64,000 nucleotides of DNA from Actinomycetota bacterium (GTDB taxonomy: Bacteria; Actinomycetota; Acidimicrobiia; Actinomarinales; Actinomarinaceae). The stretch is from positions 11,914 through 75,913 of the forward strand of contig JAQCEB010000002.1 of NCBI GenBank assembly GCA_027729925.1, in the 5' to 3' direction. Positions within the stretch are counted from its first letter, which is position 1. Every line of letters begins with the position of its first letter. The position numbers and the translations under genes are program-made. The notes below the pieces were generated by a model. The model worked only from the letters and a program-made list of their open reading frames with translations, had not been told where the DNA came from and ran no database searches. Of this stretch, positions 59,751 through 64,000 are shown one piece after another.

Positions 59751-60731
59751 TTAACTTTCTGGAGGAATGAAACCAAATACTTCAAACAAGTTGTCATTTA
59801 AGTTTTCTTCCTTTTCTAATTCTTCTAATTTGATAAACCACTCATGTACAACACCAGGTTCAATATCAATTGCATCACTATAAAAAATTCTACTCTCTTG
59901 TGGTCCAATTGAGTTTATTTTTGCTTGTTGCTCGTGAACTGTGTCACCAAATTCATCTGTTACTAAAACTAATATAACAACATCATATGCATCTACATTA
60001 CCTTCATTGGTTAACACTATTTGAAGTTCCACTTTATCATTTTGAAGAACCGAATACCCTTCTTCAGTACGAGCTAATGGGTTTGGTTTAAATTCTGCTC
60101 CTGAAATTGCTAAGTTTCTTCTTAAAAATAAACCCCCTGAACCCGACTGTGCTTTATCTACTAATAAGTCAGCAAATCGATATGAGTTATCTTCAATTCC
60201 TACATATTCAATTGTGTATAAAACAGGTAAAAAAGTTCCTTCATCTGATGAGTTTTGCTTAATCAAAAATAAAAATTCATCATATGCCCTGTCTCCGACA
60301 GAAAAATCAGCAATACTTTGTGCGATAGACTCTTGTATTTTTTCTGAATTTGGATTATCGATTAATGAGATTATTGAGACCTCAAATAATTCAATACCTT
60401 TTAACCAGTGGATTGTTGCTATGTGAAGAAGTTCTTGTTCTTTTGTAGTAGTTTTAGAGTCAATGTTGTTTATTAAATTGTAAGCCTCCTTTGAATTTGT
60501 AATTATTTGATCTAATGTCAATTCGAAATCTTCTCTACTGACCTCAGAAAAATCTAAAACTGTTTTAAACTTTTCTGACGCATCGTTATGCAAAGATGAA
60601 ACAAGTCCAGCTTTTTCTAGAAAACTATTAAATTCTTGTTGCTCAGTAAATTTTTGATAGTAACTAGATACAAATATAGACAAGGCTCCTGCGAGTATTG
60701 CAATCAATAAATAGCTAAATGTTTTTTTCAT
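59751..60731 (-). CDS. Predicted extracytoplasmic anchored protein with a CARDB-like C-terminal domain
   Basis: A 326-residue protein with one N-terminal hydrophobic helix (FSYLLIAILAGALSIFVSSYY) and the rest probably outside the membrane. The middle part is helical and Glu/Asp-rich. The segment LQNDKVELQIVLTNEGNVDAYDVVILVLVTDEFGD and RIFYSDAIDIEPG resembles the beta-sandwich of CARDB/BatD-like adhesion domains. No enzyme motif is visible. It is upstream of serS by 2 bp and tRNA-Leu lies 10 bp before its start. Function unknown. Confidence 0.6.
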   Translation of the reverse strand: MKKTFSYLLIAILAGALSIFVSSYYQKFTEQQEFNSFLEKAGLVSSLHNDASEKFKTVLDFSEVSREDFELTLDQIITNSKEAYNLINNIDSKTTTKEQELLHIATIHWLKGIELFEVSIISLIDNPNSEKIQESIAQSIADFSVGDRAYDEFLFLIKQNSSDEGTFLPVLYTIEYVGIEDNSYRFADLLVDKAQSGSGGLFLRRNLAISGAEFKPNPLARTEEGYSVLQNDKVELQIVLTNEGNVDAYDVVILVLVTDEFGDTVHEQQAKINSIGPQESRIFYSDAIDIEPGVVHEWFIKLEELEKEENLNDNLFEVFGFIPPES

Positions 60732-60741
60732 AATTCTACCG

Positions 60742-60824
60742 TGGGCGAGGAGGGATTCGAACCCTCACGAGCAATGCTCACAGAAACCTGAATCCTGCGT
60801 GTCTCCCAGTTTCACCACCCGCCC
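60742..60824 (-). tRNA. tRNA-Leu (anticodon CAG)
   Basis: 83 nt class II tRNA. Acceptor GGGCGGG pairs with CTCGCCC (one G-T), discriminator A. Anticodon stem CAGGA/TTCTG with loop TTCAGGT gives CAG (reading CUG). The variable arm TGAGCATTGCTCG and T-arm GAGGGTTCGAATCCCTC are present. No CCA encoded. It lies between the secreted-protein gene (10 bp) and the PP2C gene (divergent). Confidence 0.94.
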
Positions 60825-60888
60825 AATATTTTAGTTCTTTATATAGTCTAAGAAAACAAATACATTTCACAACTAAGATTATTGTTGA

Positions 60889-61542
60889 ATGAATAGTTTT
60901 AAATTAGTTTGGTCAGTAAAAAGTGTATGTGGTCCAAAACGAAAGAAAAATGAGGACTCAATCTACCCCGTGAAGTCAGGTAAAGGTAGCCTACCTTTTA
61001 AAGCTGGTGTTTTTGATGGTATGGGTGGTCATAAAAAAGGTGAGGTTGCAAGTTCTATTGCAGCAAAAGTTATGAACCTTGATTTTGAAAATATAGAAGA
61101 CTATGTGGTTAAAGCTAATGAAGAAATCTTGAATTATCAAAAAAATAATATTGATTCTGAAGGCATGGGTACAACTATGACTGCTATAGAGATTGATATC
61201 AATGGAGTATTAAAGATTGCTCATGTAGGTGATTCTAGGTGCTATGTTCTCTCCAATAGACAACTTATACAATTGACAGAAGATGAAAATGTTCCAGGAT
61301 TTCAAAATGTCTTGCTTCAAGCACTTGGGACAAAAAAAAATTTAGATATACAACGAAAAGATTTTAAATTAAGTAAAGGAAGTGTTGTGTTCTTATGTAC
61401 TGATGGTTTATACAATGAATTTGGAGAGGAATATCTAAAAAAGAAGTTACTAGAAGGAATAAGTGCAGATACTTTAATTAGTGAAGTGTTATTACAACAA
61501 CCAAAAGATAATGTATCGGCAATTATCATTAATATGGTTTAA
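60889..61542 (+). CDS. PP2C-type Ser/Thr phosphatase (PstP-like)
   Basis: A 217-residue phosphatase. The metal-binding motifs of PP2C/PPM are VFDGMGGHKKGEVAS, EGMGTTMTAIEI, AHVGDSRCYVL and LCTDGLYNEF followed by PKDNVSAIII. It removes phosphate from targets of the kinase encoded next (2 bp gap). The mycobacterial PstP has an extra membrane helix and extracellular part; this one is only the cytoplasmic catalytic domain. Phosphatase and kinase together likely tune cell-wall synthesis and division. Confidence 0.92.
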   Translation: MNSFKLVWSVKSVCGPKRKKNEDSIYPVKSGKGSLPFKAGVFDGMGGHKKGEVASSIAAKVMNLDFENIEDYVVKANEEILNYQKNNIDSEGMGTTMTAIEIDINGVLKIAHVGDSRCYVLSNRQLIQLTEDENVPGFQNVLLQALGTKKNLDIQRKDFKLSKGSVVFLCTDGLYNEFGEEYLKKKLLEGISADTLISEVLLQQPKDNVSAIIINMV

Positions 61543-61544
61543 AA

Positions 61545-63314
61545 ATGAAAATTGGTCAAATAATAAAAGATAGGTATGAAATATTAGAAGTCCTCGGTGA
61601 AGGAGGAATGGCGTTTGTTTACAAAGCCAAAGATACCCAACTAAAAAGATTTGTGGCAATTAAAACCTTAAAGCCTAACTATGTTAATCAAGATACTTTT
61701 GTTGAAAGATTTAGAAGGGAAGCTCAAACTGCTGCAAACTTAAATCATCCAAATATTGTCCAAATTTTTGACTGGGGCATCGATGATGAGCCTTATTTCG
61801 TTATGGAATATATTGAAGGAAATACACTTACCTCTATAATTGCAAAAAATAGAACTATTAGTTTGAGTGATATTTTATTTATTGGGTCACAAGTTTCTAG
61901 CGGTCTTCATGCTGCTCACTTAAAAGGTCTCGTGCACAGAGATATTAAACCTGGAAATATAATGATTACACCTGATGGAAAAGTAAAAGTTACAGATTTT
62001 GGTATTGTCTCTTTACAAAACGAAGAAAGTGATATTACAAAAACAGGTTCAATTTTAGGCACAGCCAGTTACATTTCTCCAGAACAAGCACAAGGAAAAC
62101 CAGTATCTATTGAATCTGACCTTTACTCACTTGGGACAGTATTATATGAGTTAATTGCTGGAAAACCTCCTTTCTCTGGTGACTCACCTATTGCGACCGC
62201 AACTAAGCATTTAACTGATAAGCCTGAAAAACTCTCATCTTTTAGAAGAGATATCCCAAAGGGAATTGAAAATGCTGTAATGAAGCTTCTTGAAAAAGCA
62301 ACTTATGATAGATACCGATCCGCTGAAGATTTAAGAGCAACTTTGCTTCAGCAAAGAAAAAATCTTCAGGCTGAACAAACAAGGGAAAATCTTGTTGACT
62401 TAACTAATCCTAAAATAAAACTTAGATTTACTTTGCCTGCTCTGATTATTTCAATTGCGCTGGTAGCTGGAACTATTTGGACTTTAGGAAGAGTCTTTGA
62501 AGGGTTACCCGCAGATGGAGGCGCTCCAACAGTTATTGAGATTCCAGATTTAACAGGAAGTGAACAAGCACAAGCATTGTTAGATCTTCAAAACCTAGGA
62601 TTTAAAGTTGGTATTGAAAATGCAGCAGATCCTGTTGTTCCCTCTGGTGCAGTTATCAGAACTCAGCCTCCAGCAAATACAGTTACTAATCCTGACACAC
62701 TTGTAACAATTATTGTATCTGTAGGACCTGAAGCTTTTCCAATTCCATATGTATTAGACCTTGAAACAGAAAGAGCTATCTATGTAATTGAAGAGAGTGG
62801 CTTTACAATTGGTCAAACTCTTGAAGTAAATGACGATACTGTTCCCAGGGGTTTCGTAATTTCTCAAAATCCAGTTGCTGGCACAAAAATGGGTCCTGAT
62901 TCAACAGTAGATCTAGTTATTTCTGCTGGTCCAAGCTTGATTGTCATTAGTGATCTATCTAGAAAATCACCAGAAGATGCAATACAAATTCTTGAAACCT
63001 TAGGTTTCGAATATGAAATTATTGAAGAATACTCTGAAAATGTTGATGTTGGTTTAGTTTCGCATACCTTACCCGGTAGGGGTGAAATTGCGACTTTAGA
63101 CCAAGTAATTCAAGTAATTGTGTCTTTGGGATTAAAAATAGAAGTTCCAAATGTTATTGGATTTACTTATCAAGAAGCTTCAAATATACTACAAGAAGCT
63201 GGATTGTTGCCGTCTGCAAGTGGTGATACTAGTGGTCGAGTAAGTAGTCAAACTCCAAAAGAAGGAGAGTTTCTTGATCCAGAAGGTTTTGTTGAGCTCA
63301 CCTTTGGAGGATAA
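61545..63314 (+). CDS. PASTA-domain Ser/Thr protein kinase (PknB/StkP-like)
   Basis: A 589-residue transmembrane kinase. The kinase domain (1-265) has the Gly loop LGEGGMAFVYKA, Lys40 in VAIKTL, catalytic HRDIKPGN with Asp133, DFG 151-153 and GTASYISPEQAQG activation segment. A TM helix lies at about 295-315, followed by four PASTA repeats outside the membrane (starting near 332, 399, 466 and 532). PASTA domains bind muropeptides or lipid II. The kinase couples cell-wall status to growth and division. It overlaps mutY out of frame and follows the cognate phosphatase by 2 bp. Confidence 0.94.
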   Translation: MKIGQIIKDRYEILEVLGEGGMAFVYKAKDTQLKRFVAIKTLKPNYVNQDTFVERFRREAQTAANLNHPNIVQIFDWGIDDEPYFVMEYIEGNTLTSIIAKNRTISLSDILFIGSQVSSGLHAAHLKGLVHRDIKPGNIMITPDGKVKVTDFGIVSLQNEESDITKTGSILGTASYISPEQAQGKPVSIESDLYSLGTVLYELIAGKPPFSGDSPIATATKHLTDKPEKLSSFRRDIPKGIENAVMKLLEKATYDRYRSAEDLRATLLQQRKNLQAEQTRENLVDLTNPKIKLRFTLPALIISIALVAGTIWTLGRVFEGLPADGGAPTVIEIPDLTGSEQAQALLDLQNLGFKVGIENAADPVVPSGAVIRTQPPANTVTNPDTLVTIIVSVGPEAFPIPYVLDLETERAIYVIEESGFTIGQTLEVNDDTVPRGFVISQNPVAGTKMGPDSTVDLVISAGPSLIVISDLSRKSPEDAIQILETLGFEYEIIEEYSENVDVGLVSHTLPGRGEIATLDQVIQVIVSLGLKIEVPNVIGFTYQEASNILQEAGLLPSASGDTSGRVSSQTPKEGEFLDPEGFVELTFGG

Positions 63315-64000
63315 AACTAAGTTTTTCAAAAAGACAGTTCTCTCATGGTATAAATCGAATAAAAGAGAGTTTAGCTGGAGAAACACTAAAGATCCTTGGA
63401 AGATTTTGCTAATAGAAGTAATTGCTCAACAAACTCAACTAGAAAGAGCAAACCAATATTATAAAAAATTTATTAAAGCTTTCCCCACACCAAAGCATAT
63501 GGCTTCATCAAAATATATTGAAGTACAAAAACTGTGGTCTGGACTTGGATACAACAATAGGGCTAGAAGGTTATTTGAAGCTTCAAAAATAATTAACGAG
63601 AAAGGTTTTAATAATCTCTACCCAGATTTTGAAATTCTGCCTGGGGTTGGAGAGTATACAAAAAATGCTTTGCTTTCATTTGCTTATGGTGAAAAGGTGT
63701 TAACAAAAGATACTAATATAAATAGAATATTTGAAAGATTTTTTGGTACTGATTTAGAAAATTATTCAATAAATGAACTGCAGAAAATTTTATTAAAAAA
63801 TATTAGTTCTAGAGATTTAAATCAAGCATTGATGGATTTAGGTTCCACTATTTGCTCTAGTAGGCATCCTCAGTGCAGTATTTGTCCTCTAGAAGAAACC
63901 TGTAATAAATATATAGTCAAGAGTAAAACGTTGAAAGTTGGGAAGTTTAAAGGTTCAAATAGAGAAATTAGAGGCCAGATTGTCAGATATCTAATTCAAC
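63292..64000 (+). CDS. mutY: A/G-specific adenine glycosylase MutY (3' partial)
   Basis: The gene is cut by the window end. The HhH-GPD core is FSWRNTKDPWKILLIEVIAQQTQ, then GLGYNNRARRLFEA, LPGVGEYTKNALLSFAYG (HhH and catalytic region), KDTNINRIFERFFG and LMDLGSTICSS. The 4Fe-4S cluster ligands are complete (C-x6-C-x2-C-x5-C in ICSSRHPQCSICPLEETC). MutY removes adenine mispaired with 8-oxoguanine. The start is uncertain: TTG 63292 (six bases after AGAAGG) or TTG 63304, both inside the kinase's last codons, so the genes overlap by 11-23 bp in different frames. The C-terminal NUDIX-like domain is outside the window. Confidence 0.88.
   Translation, partial: MSSPLEDKTKFFKKTVLSWYKSNKREFSWRNTKDPWKILLIEVIAQQTQLERANQYYKKFIKAFPTPKHMASSKYIEVQKLWSGLGYNNRARRLFEASKIINEKGFNNLYPDFEILPGVGEYTKNALLSFAYGEKVLTKDTNINRIFERFFGTDLENYSINELQKILLKNISSRDLNQALMDLGSTICSSRHPQCSICPLEETCNKYIVKSKTLKVGKFKGSNREIRGQIVRYLIQ

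Noticed and set aside
1..64000. CRISPR array, transposase, integrase or phage genes
   Set aside because: No direct repeats with regular spacing, no IS-like inverted ends and no such proteins were seen.
1..64000. Signal recognition particle RNA, tmRNA or RNase P RNA
   Set aside because: Looked for in spacers near tadA and dnaX, where actinobacteria often keep ffs; no conserved GGAAGG...AGCAG core was visible.

Overview
The window looks like chromosome from a streamlined, AT-rich, probably marine actinobacterium. Base composition is strongly AT-rich and genes are packed with 1-40 bp gaps and many stop/start overlaps. Actinobacterial markers are a dnaK-grpE-dnaJ-hspR operon, the 31-residue ribosomal protein bS22, a PAC2 (proteasome assembly chaperone-like) protein, a DUF3159 membrane protein, a PASTA-domain Ser/Thr kinase with its PP2C phosphatase, a Mycobacterium-type TadA and a Mycobacterium-type dCTP deaminase. 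A Candidatus Actinomarina-like lineage would fit, but that is inference from composition and gene content only. No phage, insertion sequence, CRISPR array or plasmid gene is visible, and no stretch above 300 bp lacks a gene.

Layout. 1-5.1 kb: 3' part of a beta-helix membrane protein, a small CDF-like transporter, a PfkB kinase, a DmdC-type acyl-CoA dehydrogenase and a CoA-binding protein. 5.1-16.8 kb, nearly all minus strand: rmuC, a glycosyltransferase, an alpha/beta hydrolase, a selenocysteine-containing selD, a class IV aminotransferase, nadE, a DUF4332 protein, a MobA-like transferase, a large membrane Fe-S oxidoreductase and proC. 16.9-21 kb: a tiny zinc-finger gene followed by dnaK, grpE, dnaJ and hspR. 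21-26 kb: DUF885 hydrolase, potassium channel, a secreted glycoside-hydrolase-like protein and an M20 amidohydrolase. 26.2-31.5 kb: a general amino-acid ABC transporter. 31.7-36.2 kb: purA-purB, DUF3159 and MscS. 36.1-38.6 kb, minus: lnt, a TSUP exporter and a short SelW-like selenoprotein. 38.6-44 kb: M3 oligopeptidase, a second zinc-finger gene, copZ-copA, PAC2, bS22. 44-49.4 kb: phosphotransferase, dcd, DUF554 and the minus operon lysC-asd-acyltransferase. 49.4-56.7 kb: PHP phosphoesterase, murJ, dnaX, a deoxynucleotidase, dgt, enoyl-CoA hydratase and a frameshifted nitroreductase. 57-61 kb: tRNA-Arg(ACG), four tRNA-Ser genes covering all serine codons, tadA, lysE-like, serS and tRNA-Leu(CAG). 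60.9-64 kb: PP2C, PASTA kinase and mutY (cut by the window end).

The main discovery is that the organism appears to decode UGA as selenocysteine. SelD (8243-9271) carries an in-frame TGA exactly at the catalytic position of selenide-water dikinase, and an otherwise unannotated 78-residue gene (38362-38598) encodes a Rdx/SelW-type protein with a CxxU redox motif. Both have short hairpins just downstream of the TGA. A standard gene caller shortens the first and misses the second.

Other points of interest are a DnaX clamp loader that lacks the usual four-cysteine zinc module and has an A9 slippage-type run where both shifted frames stop at once; a TadA whose first zinc cysteine is aspartate, lying close to its expected substrate gene tRNA-Arg(ACG); a pair of paralogous tiny zinc-finger proteins, each preceded by a palindrome; and amino-acid permeases with large membrane extensions.
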